This document shows positions 1 through 9,316 of a stretch of DNA of 64,000 nt, piece after piece; the stretch's first letter is position 1, and every line of letters starts with the position of its first letter. The stretch spans positions 4,148,065-4,212,064 of the forward strand of contig NZ_CP056122.1 of NCBI RefSeq assembly GCF_018219455.1, read 5' to 3'. The position numbers and the translations under genes were made by a program. The notes beneath the pieces are model-generated. The model was not told where the DNA came from. It saw only the letters and a program-made list of their open reading frames with translations, and made no database searches. The stretch is from Moritella sp. 5. GTDB taxonomy: Bacteria; Pseudomonadota; Gammaproteobacteria; Enterobacterales; Moritellaceae.

Positions 1-338
1 ATGTAACTGCTTGCGACACTTTGCGCAACAGTGATAAGTAACGGCGATAGCTGCTCATTATTTTCTTCACAAACAATAAACAAATGCGGGTCTTGTGAAC
101 TGAGGTTAAAACGATAATCAGTTCGTTCATCGCGGTATAACGTTAATACACGCTCATAACAGGTGCCAGTGCTGGCATCGTCTTGCGTGTGGTTGTGATC
201 ATATAATTCGACATTATCAATAGACCAAGACAGCGTCGTCCAGCGTCCAATTTGCTTTTCTTCAGAGCAAAGACGAAACCTGATTGGCCAACTTGATTCG
301 TCTTTTTCTAAGCGCTTATGTTCATCAATTTGTTGCAC
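1..338 (-). CDS. DUF3305-like protein of the formate dehydrogenase locus (partial)
   Basis: The reading frame is open from a GTG at 338 to the window edge, so the C-terminus is missing (112 codons seen). A GGAG ribosome site lies just upstream of the GTG. The start MQQIDEHKRLEKDESSWPIR and the later WTTLSWSIDNVELYD recall the small DUF3305 proteins that sit in Shewanella-type formate dehydrogenase clusters; this is recalled family knowledge, not a search. Being divergent from fdhD supports a formate dehydrogenase accessory locus running off the left end. No catalytic motif is visible and the molecular function is unknown. Confidence 0.6.
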   Translation of the reverse strand, partial: MQQIDEHKRLEKDESSWPIRFRLCSEEKQIGRWTTLSWSIDNVELYDHNHTQDDASTGTCYERVLTLYRDERTDYRFNLSSQDPHLFIVCEENNEQLSPLLITVAQSVASSY

Positions 339-541
339 ACATGCTCCTTTATTCTATTTTTATAATTATTTAGTATTTTTATAATTTCTTATATAACGCA
401 CCCTACTCAGCAAAATTTAGACCAAGTTCAAGATAAGTGACAAATAAAATGGTGATACCCAAGTTACTTCAAGATGCAGGGGATAAGTTGGAATGAACTT
501 TGCTTACCTCTTGATAGATATATAAACCAGCAGGACTTTCG

Positions 542-1420
542 ATGCCGCAATTACCAAAAATAATTAAAACCAACTCTTCAGTTGAGCACACTATGACCGT
601 CGACATCATGGATGAATATGGCGATACCATGACTAAAGAGATCGCGTGTGAACATCCGTTAACGATTTACTTAAACTGGGTAGAAATCGTAACAGTGATG
701 ACGCTCGGAGCCCGCCCTGCCGACCTCGTGCTTGGATATTTAAAAAACCAAGGTTTCATTGAAGACATTGCCGCGATTGAATCAGTAATTATTGATTGGG
801 ATACAAATTCTGCAGCCGTGATCACCCGTGAAAATACTGATGGTTTAGAAGATCAGTTATCGAAAAAAACCGTTACTTCAGGCTGTGGTCAAGGCACCAT
901 GTTTGGCAATGTAATGAAAAAACTAGAAGGTATCACACTTCCACAACCTAGATTACGTCAATCAAAACTCTATGGTTTGTTAGAAGCATTAACTCACCAC
1001 AACGCAACTTATAAAGCGGCCGGTGCAGTGCATGGCTGTGCAGTGTGTAAAGACACCACTATTTTATCGTTTGTCGAAGATGTAGGCCGTCACAATGCAG
1101 TTGATACCTTGGCTGGGGAGATGTGGTTAAAAGGTCAAACAGGTGAAGATAAGATCTTTTATACTACAGGCCGCCTCACGTCTGAGATGGTGATTAAAGT
1201 AGCGCAAATGGGGATCCCGGTATTATTATCTCGATCCGGTGCTACACAAATGGGTTACGACTTAGCAAAAAAACTGGGTATTACCATGGTTGCTCGCGCC
1301 AAAGGTAATCGTTTTCAAGTATATAACGGTATGGCAAACCTAATTTTAGATGTCAAAGGCCCTGACGCAGAAGCGCTTGCACAAGAACAATCATCAACAC
1401 TAATCGGTAAGAGTGCATGA
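542..1420 (+). CDS. fdhD: FdhD, formate dehydrogenase sulfurtransferase
   Basis: 292 aa, close to the usual FdhD length. FdhD passes sulfur from the cysteine desulfurase IscS to the molybdenum cofactor, which formate dehydrogenase needs for activity. The active-loop cysteine is Cys115 in TSGCGQGTMF; many FdhD proteins, E. coli's included, have CxxC here, while this one has C-G-Q-G with only the first cysteine. The downstream FVEDVGRHNAVDTLAGE and TTGRLTSEMV stretches are characteristic of the family. An AGGA lies about 7 nt before the ATG. The stop overlaps the next gene's start by 4 nt (ATGA), implying translational coupling to the regulator. Confidence 0.93.
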   Translation: MPQLPKIIKTNSSVEHTMTVDIMDEYGDTMTKEIACEHPLTIYLNWVEIVTVMTLGARPADLVLGYLKNQGFIEDIAAIESVIIDWDTNSAAVITRENTDGLEDQLSKKTVTSGCGQGTMFGNVMKKLEGITLPQPRLRQSKLYGLLEALTHHNATYKAAGAVHGCAVCKDTTILSFVEDVGRHNAVDTLAGEMWLKGQTGEDKIFYTTGRLTSEMVIKVAQMGIPVLLSRSGATQMGYDLAKKLGITMVARAKGNRFQVYNGMANLILDVKGPDAEALAQEQSSTLIGKSA

Positions 1421-2331
1421 GCGAACACTTCCCTGCTTTTATGAATGTAAAGCAAGTCGCTGAGTATTTAGACCTGAATGAAAAAAAGGTCTACACACTG
1501 GCTAACGATGGCCATTTGCCTGCAACGAAAGTAACGGGTAAATGGTTATTTCCCAAAGCAATGTTGGATAAATGGCTACTGGAGTCTTGTCATAACGGCG
1601 TACTAAATGACCGCTTACTCATCGCAGGTTCTGATGATCCACTCTTGCAACTGGTCGTGGGGAAGATGGCACAAAAGCTTGGCAGTACCGCACTGGTTGG
1701 TTATACCTCAACAGGCACTCGCCAAGGTTTAGCCATGCTCAGTAAAGGCCATGTGGATATTTGTGCGATACACTGGGGACATGCAGAAGAAGCAAGCTTG
1801 CGTCATCCAGCATTATTACAGCAATATCCAGGGCATAAAAACTGGGTACTGATCCACGCCTTCGAGCGTCAACAAGGCTTAGTGGTTAATAAAGAATTAG
1901 CCGATTTAGTAAACTCACGCTCTTTAAACTTACAAGAATTACTGACTTCACGCTGGCGCTGGGCACTACGTCAAGAAGGAGCTGGTAGTATGCGCGCCTT
2001 AGGTGAATGGTTGCATAATCATGCTTACACTGTCGATATGCTTACCGCAGCGGAAACTTGTCACAGTGAACGAGAGCTAGCGTCTTGCATTGCCCGTGGA
2101 GAAGCGGATGTGGGCTGCGCGAGTCAAAGCACTGCAGGCGAATTTGGTTTAGGGTTTATTCCGCTGAGTACCGAAGCTTTTGAACTCGTGATCCCAAAAA
2201 ATATCTATTTCCGCACCTTGCAGCAACAATTGCTACAGTCGCTATCTGATATGAAAATCCAAGCTAAAGGAGATCAACTCGGTGGTTATAACTTTAGTCG
2301 TACAGGTCAACAAGTCTGGAGTGCCAATTAG
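1417..2331 (+). CDS. HTH (excisionase-type) plus PBP-like ligand-binding regulator
   Basis: 304 aa. Residues 8-52 (MNVKQVAEYLDLNEKKVYTL, then GHLPATKVTGKWLFP) form an excisionase/MerR-type winged helix typical of DNA-binding modules. The rest resembles the periplasmic-binding-protein-like domain of COG1910 (molybdate or pterin-type ligands), with the segment STGTRQGLAMLSKGHVDICA. No signal peptide or membrane segment is present, so the ligand is probably sensed in the cytoplasm. The 4-nt overlap with fdhD suggests a regulator tied to formate dehydrogenase or molybdenum-cofactor supply; the ligand itself is inferred only from domain family and context. Confidence 0.75.
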   Translation: MSEHFPAFMNVKQVAEYLDLNEKKVYTLANDGHLPATKVTGKWLFPKAMLDKWLLESCHNGVLNDRLLIAGSDDPLLQLVVGKMAQKLGSTALVGYTSTGTRQGLAMLSKGHVDICAIHWGHAEEASLRHPALLQQYPGHKNWVLIHAFERQQGLVVNKELADLVNSRSLNLQELLTSRWRWALRQEGAGSMRALGEWLHNHAYTVDMLTAAETCHSERELASCIARGEADVGCASQSTAGEFGLGFIPLSTEAFELVIPKNIYFRTLQQQLLQSLSDMKIQAKGDQLGGYNFSRTGQQVWSAN

Positions 2332-2437
2332 CCTTAAATTTAAATACAAAGTAGACCTAAATATCACAACCTCAACTATCAAAGCTCCACCTATAGTCCC
2401 GTAACAGTTTAGGTGGAGCCATGAACATAGCTAAGCG

Positions 2438-5400
2438 TTATTTCATTGGTAGTGAAACCTGCTGTAACACCATACGGCCAGGTTCAATAGCGAGTTTCAT
2501 TTTGCCTATATTCCCCAATATATACATTTCAACATCGAGCTCAATTTGATTTAAGTTCTTTAATTCAATATTCATACGACCATCCTCTAAAAATGTCAGA
2601 GGCCCTTGTAAATTAAGAGTAACAGGATAACTATGAAGATTATGAGTACCAAAAGTTATCTTCATGAATGGATTATCCATATATATATCTAAATCAATTT
2701 TAAAATTAAGCCTGTTCTCTTCTTCATTCCAAATAATATAGCCCGTGGGCACTTCTGTTTTACCATTTATCACTGGGTACTTAGTGCGCATAATCATTGT
2801 TCCGGTTGGAACAGTCATCACCATAGAAAAAATATCAGTTTCTACCGTAACGTCTACGCTTGAAGATATCAGTTGCGCACTATGGACCTTAACCGGTATG
2901 CGGTTATTTTCAGCATCATACTCCCCGACTTCCGTCGGCATAAAACCACTCATATACGTTTTAGCATAATCGTCACTACATATTTTATCTAACTCACAAC
3001 CAACCACACCTCGCTTCAAAAGGTCCTTTGCTTCTAATATAGATAACAGGGCAAAATTACCATTCTGCACCTCTTCTTTCACAGGGTCCCAACGATAATC
3101 ACGGTTGGTATCGGTTGTTGGCATCATCAATGGATTAAACACTAAGTTGTCAGCGGGTGCTGCACGAAATGGCACCAACATATCAGGGCCACCACGGCTC
3201 TCATGACTATCAGACTTAAGCAAGGTTGTTTGTAAAGGGTAACCTTGTGCGCTACATAGTACCTCACCTGTAGAGCAATCAACGCCACCTTTAGTTTCAC
3301 CTTCCGCAGAAATTAAAGAATAACGATATACGTTTAAACCTTGATCTTGCCAGTTATCATCAGGAGAAAAGGTTAAGATTTTATTCTCATAATTGAGCAC
3401 ACCAGGAACCGTTCCGATACAGTTACCTGAACCGTTAGGTTCAACAATTTCGACACGGAACGACCCCGTATCACACGTTTCACCTAAACGTATACTGGCT
3501 TTATCCATCTGCTGACTGAACACGACAAAAATATCGCGGTCCTCTTGTAAACTAAATATATTTAGCTTTTGGTCAGGTCCTCTCTTTTTACCAGATTTAT
3601 CCTCTACCTCCACCTTTAGACCACCAGCACAACGACCCGCAATATCCAGCCCTAAGTCAGTATCTTCAAAGGCGCAAGAATAGCCCGGCACCATACCTTC
3701 AACGGTAGGGGCAGTATAGCGAGGAGCTACAGGACTACCATGCTCTTCAAACACAGTACCTTGCTCTTTATTTGGAGTCGTAAAACTTTGCATTACATGG
3801 GTACTATTACCCGCAAGATCTTTAATTTCACCAGAGACTGTATAAGCCGTTGATGAGATTAAATTATCTATAGGGGCAATAATAATGGAAGCACCGTCCT
3901 GCGAAATATATGTTTCCACAGCCATACCATTTTCATCTTTAAGAATAAGATTCTGTAATGATGCGACATCTAGCGGTTTGTTATAGGTAATGATTATATT
4001 GTCACCTAAGCTAAAGTGCGCAGTGTTCCAGTTAGGGTAAGCAGAATGGAATACAGGTAAGAGACTGTCGGCAGTAAGTGGTAGTGCTTCTGCTTCTGCT
4101 TTAGTATATGACTCCATATGAAATGATAGTTGCGCATGTGCATCATCAACACCTAAAATTTTCAAGTCAATTTCACTGATAGCATCAATGATCATCCTTG
4201 GCCCTTCAGTTCTAACCGTCCCTATAAATTCAAGATGCATAATATTCTGGCTGAAACCACCATTCGCTCTACCATTTATCTTACCGTTTTCAGTATAGCC
4301 ATCAGCAGTCATTGCGACATCCATAAACAGGTGTAATTGCTTTGGTGCGTATTTATGATCTGAACTGGTATTATTAATTAAATAACCCGTCGCATCAGAA
4401 ATAGTAGTCATGCGAATATTGCCGGTATCGTAACCTGCTGAAAATTCCCCCCCTACTTTAACGCTCAGATTCGAACTATTTAAAATAGAACCTTTGCGGA
4501 TAACAAGGGGTGTTGAACGACCAAAATTAAGCAAGCTCGCGAATTCAGTCACCAAGTCAGAATTAATATAAGTTGTATCATTATTACCAATCAGTATTGA
4601 TTGAATCGTTACCCCATTGGTGAGTTCTCCAGAATAAGGAGAAGCTTGCTCATTCGTATTTAGGGTAACATTCATTGTTTTAAATGAGCGTTTACCTGGA
4701 TCTAATACCGTAAAATTTTTTTCTAGGCCTACAAAACTATTACCTAGGCTGTCCTTAACGCCGTTACTGACGATAAGTTGATAGGTAGCACCAACATCCA
4801 GATCGATTTCGGGATCAAATGTTAGATAACGACCTTTGGCAATCAAATCACCTTCGATTTGCTCTGTCGTACCTATTTTTTGAAATTTAAATGTCTCACC
4901 TAATACCAAGGTTTTGACATCAATTTCGTTGGTCATGCGTAGACGTAATGACGTGAACGTCGTAAACGGTAAGTCATTCGTGGGATAAAACCCGTTAGTA
5001 TCCAATGCAAACTCAGCGGCGTTTTTTGCTAGGCGAGTTGTGAATATCAGCGGGTTTTGCATCGTTCTTTCTACGGTTAATTTTTGATTACCCTCTGCTT
5101 CATTAATCAATCCTATTTTATAAGTAACGGTATACTGCTCACCCGCTTTAAGCGCGCGTTTTGGTTTTAATGCCAAACCATTCGCTTTTGGATTGTCAGG
5201 ATCTGTTGCAAAACTACTCTCAGTCACTTCGACCGATGTCACTTCAATCACATTTCCGTCACTGTCTATCAAGCTAAAATTTTGTACCGAAAGACTATCT
5301 AACGGATGCGAAAAGGATAATAGTACAGAGGTATTAACCGCGACATCTCTCTGACCGTTAGATGGGTATGAGTAAAACTCATGAGCATTAAACAGACTGT

Positions 5401-5533
5401 TCGCACGACGTTCAGCTAATGCACTAGGTGTTAAAACTAAATCATTACCATCACTACAACCTGAAAGTACGAAATAAAAAACAAGAAGAGCGAATTTAAA
5501 AAAATAATTGAAACAAGCGTTTATTTTTTTCAT
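2438..5533 (-). CDS. Large outer-membrane lipoprotein with four Ig-like (Big_5-type) domains
   Basis: 1031 aa. The N-terminus has a hydrophobic segment ending in lipobox L-S-G-C (Cys26), so export and lipidation are expected. Four Big_5-like units are visible at about 55-166, 182-277, 493-587 and 658-745, with repeated motifs such as VLLSFSHPLD, IIITYNKPLD and IFVVFSQQMD. A D-x-N-x-D-x-x-x-D calcium-type loop lies near 808-816. Residues about 381-460 and 929-1003 resemble each other, suggesting a duplicated beta-rich module not recognised here. VolA/Pla-1-type surface lipases also start with Ig-like domains beside a FadL gene, but no GxSxG motif is present. It lies 9 bp after the FadL-like gene. 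Function unknown; lipid-related by context only. Confidence 0.72.
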   Translation of the reverse strand: MKKINACFNYFFKFALLVFYFVLSGCSDGNDLVLTPSALAERRANSLFNAHEFYSYPSNGQRDVAVNTSVLLSFSHPLDSLSVQNFSLIDSDGNVIEVTSVEVTESSFATDPDNPKANGLALKPKRALKAGEQYTVTYKIGLINEAEGNQKLTVERTMQNPLIFTTRLAKNAAEFALDTNGFYPTNDLPFTTFTSLRLRMTNEIDVKTLVLGETFKFQKIGTTEQIEGDLIAKGRYLTFDPEIDLDVGATYQLIVSNGVKDSLGNSFVGLEKNFTVLDPGKRSFKTMNVTLNTNEQASPYSGELTNGVTIQSILIGNNDTTYINSDLVTEFASLLNFGRSTPLVIRKGSILNSSNLSVKVGGEFSAGYDTGNIRMTTISDATGYLINNTSSDHKYAPKQLHLFMDVAMTADGYTENGKINGRANGGFSQNIMHLEFIGTVRTEGPRMIIDAISEIDLKILGVDDAHAQLSFHMESYTKAEAEALPLTADSLLPVFHSAYPNWNTAHFSLGDNIIITYNKPLDVASLQNLILKDENGMAVETYISQDGASIIIAPIDNLISSTAYTVSGEIKDLAGNSTHVMQSFTTPNKEQGTVFEEHGSPVAPRYTAPTVEGMVPGYSCAFEDTDLGLDIAGRCAGGLKVEVEDKSGKKRGPDQKLNIFSLQEDRDIFVVFSQQMDKASIRLGETCDTGSFRVEIVEPNGSGNCIGTVPGVLNYENKILTFSPDDNWQDQGLNVYRYSLISAEGETKGGVDCSTGEVLCSAQGYPLQTTLLKSDSHESRGGPDMLVPFRAAPADNLVFNPLMMPTTDTNRDYRWDPVKEEVQNGNFALLSILEAKDLLKRGVVGCELDKICSDDYAKTYMSGFMPTEVGEYDAENNRIPVKVHSAQLISSSVDVTVETDIFSMVMTVPTGTMIMRTKYPVINGKTEVPTGYIIWNEEENRLNFKIDLDIYMDNPFMKITFGTHNLHSYPVTLNLQGPLTFLEDGRMNIELKNLNQIELDVEMYILGNIGKMKLAIEPGRMVLQQVSLPMK

Positions 5534-5542
5534 AGTGCCCCC

Positions 5543-6847
5543 TTAAAATTTAGTCGAAAATGAAAGTGCAATTGTTGACACTGAGCCGTCCAATTTAACC
5601 GGTTTATCATTTTCGCGGTCTTGATGCTTAATTATATGATCGGTACGTTTGAGTTTTTGGTACTGATATGCAAGGTCAATCTGCCAAGGGTAAGCCGTTA
5701 AACCTGTACCTTTATGAAAATAAGAAAAACCAGCACCAAACACTTTTTTATCGGCGCTTAAATAATTAACATCTAACGTTGATTTATCTGCATCTAATGG
5801 CGATTTTTCATAGCTTGCACCCGCCATTAATTTAAATGTATCGTTAAAGTTCAGTTCGATACCTGCGCGTGGAATATTGATATTTTTAAAACCAACACTC
5901 GCCTGGTCTTTCACTGCATCGCCTAACATCAAGTCATTCAAACTTGACCATTTTTGTTGCTCACCACTGAGTACTACACTTACCATTCCCGCTTTAACAC
6001 GTATACCTGCAGAAATAGTATCTGGCTGGTATGCATCATACGTAAGTAAGTTAATTGGTAACTCGGACACAGTTTGCGTGATAGTTGCTAGTGCTTTAAT
6101 ATTTGTCTGGCCATAGCTTTCACCTCGGTAAGCAGCTGCGAGTGTGATTCCGTTACCAGCACAACTTTTATCACTACCACAGGCCATACGACCGAAATCT
6201 AGCATTACCCCACCAACAGGAGTCATCACAGGCTTTGCTGATACTGCAACATTTTCATTAGCAGGCGAAGTACCGTCTAACTCACTTTCCAAACTCATGG
6301 CTGCATCTGCATGTAATGATACTTGAGCCCCCCCACCAATGGTTAAACCTGGAATTATTTGAATAGAACCCGATGCAGCTAAAAATAATGGCTTCTCACC
6401 ATAATTAAGCAACTGACCGGTCTCTGATGTTGCCGAACTAAACGCCATCATTTCTGACCCGGTATTTTCGATACCAGCAATCAAACCAAAATAAATGGGG
6501 TAAGAAAAATTAAAAAGGTTGGTTACATTAACATTCATCCCCACGAGTATCGGTTGTGTTACGTCATCAAATTTTTGATCGCCTGCAGTTACGCTCGGAG
6601 TTGCTGATAAATAACCCAGATACAGTTCACCTTGATCTGTAGCAGATAGTGCTGCGGGGTTGTAATATGCGGCTGATGACTGTGAGTTAAATAAAGAGAA
6701 GGATTGTGTCGAAGCTATATCTACGGGCGTTAAGCCAAATGTCGAGCCTAAGTTACCTAAGCTAGCCTGAACGCCTCCCGAACTAAGAGCTAATATAACT
6801 GGAACTGAAAGAAAAGAAATATTATTAAAAAATGTTTTTTTAGTCAT
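5543..6847 (-). CDS. FadL/OmpP1-family outer-membrane transport protein
   Basis: 434 aa, typical FadL size. A signal peptide ends near VQASLG. The mature N-terminus has the FadL-type pattern of residues that plug the barrel, followed by the hallmark N-P-A in SAAYYNPAALS. The remainder alternates beta strands and the protein ends in aromatic Phe (ALSFSTKF), as outer-membrane barrels do. FadL proteins carry long-chain fatty acids or other hydrophobic compounds across the outer membrane; the substrate here is unknown. It is the first gene of a two-gene unit with the Ig-repeat lipoprotein, the gap being 9 bp. A long AT-rich leader lies upstream. Confidence 0.85.
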   Translation of the reverse strand: MTKKTFFNNISFLSVPVILALSSGGVQASLGNLGSTFGLTPVDIASTQSFSLFNSQSSAAYYNPAALSATDQGELYLGYLSATPSVTAGDQKFDDVTQPILVGMNVNVTNLFNFSYPIYFGLIAGIENTGSEMMAFSSATSETGQLLNYGEKPLFLAASGSIQIIPGLTIGGGAQVSLHADAAMSLESELDGTSPANENVAVSAKPVMTPVGGVMLDFGRMACGSDKSCAGNGITLAAAYRGESYGQTNIKALATITQTVSELPINLLTYDAYQPDTISAGIRVKAGMVSVVLSGEQQKWSSLNDLMLGDAVKDQASVGFKNINIPRAGIELNFNDTFKLMAGASYEKSPLDADKSTLDVNYLSADKKVFGAGFSYFHKGTGLTAYPWQIDLAYQYQKLKRTDHIIKHQDRENDKPVKLDGSVSTIALSFSTKF

Positions 6848-7382
6848 TACTGCTAACTCCGTCTAGCAAAATTAAATATATTTAGACAATTAAGAAATTA
6901 ATTTCGGTATAACCCTTTAAACTATCTTTATTCAATCTCCAATTTGGATTTTATATTTTCAATAGTTTCCACCAACCCACAAAGAGGTACCACCTAATGA
7001 GTAAGTTGATTAGGTTACTATTAAATTAAAAAAAAACAAATTTAACTTTTTAACTTTTCAAATTTTTAAATTTGGATCTTATTCCAGTGACCTTAAAAAG
7101 TATCAAGGTCACTTTATGGGTAAAATTTACGTAAATTTAACCCTTTTCATTAATTTTAATAACAACACGTTTTTATTAAACAAATGTCTTGCGTATCTAT
7201 TGGTTAAGTGTGGAACAATAGGTTTTGCTCCGTCGAATCTAGCCATGCTAGTGATATCGACGAGCGAGAAGTGGAATATTGAACTGAATTAGCGACTAAA
7301 CTGGTAGTCTTGCATTAATTTGTGGGACAGTTAGCGCCACGTAAAGACGCATAGAGCCATAATTAAAGAATTAAAATACAAA
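6848..7382. other. 535-bp AT-rich region without a convincing gene
   Basis: No open frame with a plausible ribosome site was found. The stretch is strongly AT-rich with A/T homopolymers around 7025-7075, and contains a perfect 9-bp inverted repeat (AGTGACCTT / AAGGTCACT) at 7086-7113. It holds the upstream region of the FadL-like gene and the 3' side of the acyl-CoA hydrolase gene. Confidence 0.6.
7086..7113. repeat. Perfect 9-bp inverted repeat, candidate operator or RNA hairpin
   Basis: AGTGACCTT (7086-7094) and AAGGTCACT (7105-7113) are perfect reverse complements separated by 10 nt. No T-run follows on either strand, so it does not look like an intrinsic terminator. It lies about 240 bp upstream of the FadL-like gene start. 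Confidence 0.45.
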
Positions 7383-8504
7383 TTACAGCTTACTTAAGGG
7401 ATGATATAAACCGCGCCAAGGAGATACAAATAAAGCATCAACAAAATCAACAGGTACATCTTCAATCTGTTTAAATAACCAATTAGGCTTGTTGTCTTTA
7501 TCAACTAACAAAGCCCTTACACCTTCAACAAGATCAGCATTTAGACAGACATTCATGGCTAAGTCTAATTCCAGCTGAAAACATGCCGCTAACGATAGCT
7601 CAGTATATTGGTTTACCTGCCGGTACAAGATATGCGCTGATATTGGGCTGCCTAATAGCAATTTTTTAACGCTGGTTTGTAACCACGGATCACAACTTTC
7701 GTGCGCTTGAATACATGCCATCACGTCAGTGAGTTCTGTATAAACACTCAACTGAGTAAACAAAGCTTGATGATTAATTAAATTACCATTGATGAAATTA
7801 GTATCCGCATACTGTTGAGCTAATAGCTGATCAACTTGTTGGTTATGTAAGGCAGTATCAGTTTGCCAATCAAGCCTGGTTAATGCATTCATCACATCCG
7901 CGTATTTTATTGCAGGAATTAAATACTCGCTTAACCCTAGATATTGCGCATCTTTGGCATTAATACTGGCTCCTGTTAACCCTAAAAATAGTCCGACACC
8001 TGGGTGTGGTAAACGATTTAAGAACCAAGTCGCGCCAACATCTGGGAATAAACCGATAGTAATCTCCGGCATGGCAATACGTGCAGTCTCAGTAACCACA
8101 CGGTGACTAGCCCCCATAAACAGTCCTAATCCACCGCCCATAATTATGCCATCACCCCAAACAATCAGCGGCTTACCAAAGTTATGCAATAAATAATCGA
8201 CTTGATACTCGGCAGTAAAATAGCCACTAACAACCTGCTGCTTAGCCTCATGGCCTTCTGTTACAACTAACGCTTGTTGTAATGATTTAACATCTCCACC
8301 TGCGCAAAATGCTTTCTCGCCAGTACTGGTAAGTAATACACTGACAACCCGATTATCACTTTGCCAAGCAAGTAACTGTAGACGTAATAATGGAAACATA
8401 TCAGCACTCAGGGCATGTAATTGACGTGCTTTATTTAGGGTAATAACACCGATAATATGACCATCACTCGTCGCTAACTCATCAAATAATACGCTTGCTT
8501 CCAT
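7383..8504 (-). CDS. 3-hydroxyisobutyryl-CoA hydrolase-like enoyl-CoA hydratase family protein
   Basis: 373 aa, crotonase fold. The family features are the CoA oxyanion-hole segments KAFCAGGDVKSL and IIMGGGLGLFMGASHR, and the segment MPEITIGLFPDVGATWFLNR, which is typical of 3-hydroxyisobutyryl-CoA hydrolases. Length (about 370 against about 260 for plain enoyl-CoA hydratases) also favours the hydrolase group. That enzyme frees 3-hydroxyisobutyrate from its CoA ester in valine degradation. No other valine-pathway gene is next to it, so the pathway role rests on family resemblance; some members act as general short-chain acyl-CoA hydrolases. Confidence 0.8.
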   Translation of the reverse strand: MEASVLFDELATSDGHIIGVITLNKARQLHALSADMFPLLRLQLLAWQSDNRVVSVLLTSTGEKAFCAGGDVKSLQQALVVTEGHEAKQQVVSGYFTAEYQVDYLLHNFGKPLIVWGDGIIMGGGLGLFMGASHRVVTETARIAMPEITIGLFPDVGATWFLNRLPHPGVGLFLGLTGASINAKDAQYLGLSEYLIPAIKYADVMNALTRLDWQTDTALHNQQVDQLLAQQYADTNFINGNLINHQALFTQLSVYTELTDVMACIQAHESCDPWLQTSVKKLLLGSPISAHILYRQVNQYTELSLAACFQLELDLAMNVCLNADLVEGVRALLVDKDNKPNWLFKQIEDVPVDFVDALFVSPWRGLYHPLSKL

Positions 8505-8698
8505 GTGAACTCCGACTTGATAAAAAACCAGTGTAGCCAGATTAAGTCGATTAATTCAACTCGCCAAGGTGTTGATTGTGAATTTAACCAAACACATTGA
8601 CCAAGTTAACCGATAACATCAGATTGAACCTATTGTGAGATACCCAAAATACTTCCGCTGTGGCATAATAGCCCTACAAAATTTAGAGGATTAATTCA

Positions 8699-9268
8699 AT
8701 GACTATCGAAACAACGCTATTACAACGCAGTGGTTCTAAATGTGAAATGTGCACATCAGAATCTAACCTATCCGCTTATGAGCTACCTGAATCACCAGAA
8801 AAAAGCTCTGACTGTGCAGTAATGCTTTGTGGTACTTGCCTTGAGCAAATCAACAACTCAGATACTCTTGATGAAAATCACTGGCGTTGCCTAAACGACA
8901 GTATGTGGAGCCAAGTACCAGCAGTACAAGTACTTGCATACCGCATGTTAAACCGCCTAGATGCAGACTGGTCACGTGACCTACTTGATATGATGTACCT
9001 AGAAGAAGACGTAAAAGCATGGGCTGAAAAAGGCGTGTTAATTGCGGCAATGACAGACTCACCAGCGCGTGACGTAAACGGTACTATTTTAAAAGCTGGC
9101 GACAACGTAAACATCATCAAAGATTTGCCTGTTAAAGGCTCAAGCTTAGTGATCAAACGTGGTACAGCTGTGCGTAATATTGGTTTAACAGATAATCCAT
9201 TACACATTCAAGGCCGTGCTAACGGTACTGCAATGGTGATCATTTCTGCATACTGTAAAAAAATGTAA
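8699..9268 (+). CDS. yjdM: YjdM/PhnA-type zinc-ribbon protein
   Basis: 189 aa. The N-terminal part has two CxxC pairs (KCEMCTSE and LCGTCLEQ), a zinc ribbon. The C-terminal part has DVNGTILKAGDNVNIIKDLP and KRGTAVRNIGLTDNPLHIQG, matching the PhnA/YjdM domain. Despite the historic PhnA name, the E. coli protein is not needed for phosphonate breakdown and its role is unclear. This protein is longer than E. coli YjdM (about 110 aa), the extra being a middle segment between ribbon and C-terminal domain. RBS AGAGGA lies upstream and a CATAAT -10-like box near 8663. Single-gene unit ending at the bidirectional terminator at 9317-9367. Confidence 0.88.
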   Translation: MTIETTLLQRSGSKCEMCTSESNLSAYELPESPEKSSDCAVMLCGTCLEQINNSDTLDENHWRCLNDSMWSQVPAVQVLAYRMLNRLDADWSRDLLDMMYLEEDVKAWAEKGVLIAAMTDSPARDVNGTILKAGDNVNIIKDLPVKGSSLVIKRGTAVRNIGLTDNPLHIQGRANGTAMVIISAYCKKM

Positions 9269-9316
9269 TTTGCTTAATTTGTCTCGTCTTAGAATACGTT
9301 GACAGTTAACCAGATC

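Noticed and set aside
2745-2969. Plus-strand 74-codon frame inside the lipoprotein gene
   Set aside because: Lies entirely in the antisense of a well-supported gene with clear domains and no ribosome site; shadow frame.
2438-5533. Lipase function for the Ig-repeat lipoprotein by analogy to VolA/Pla-1
   Set aside because: No GxSxG nucleophile motif could be found anywhere in the 1031 residues.
7308-7322. Possible FadR half-site (AACTGGT) upstream of the acyl-CoA hydrolase region
   Set aside because: Only the left half matches and it lies downstream, not upstream, of the nearest gene on that strand.
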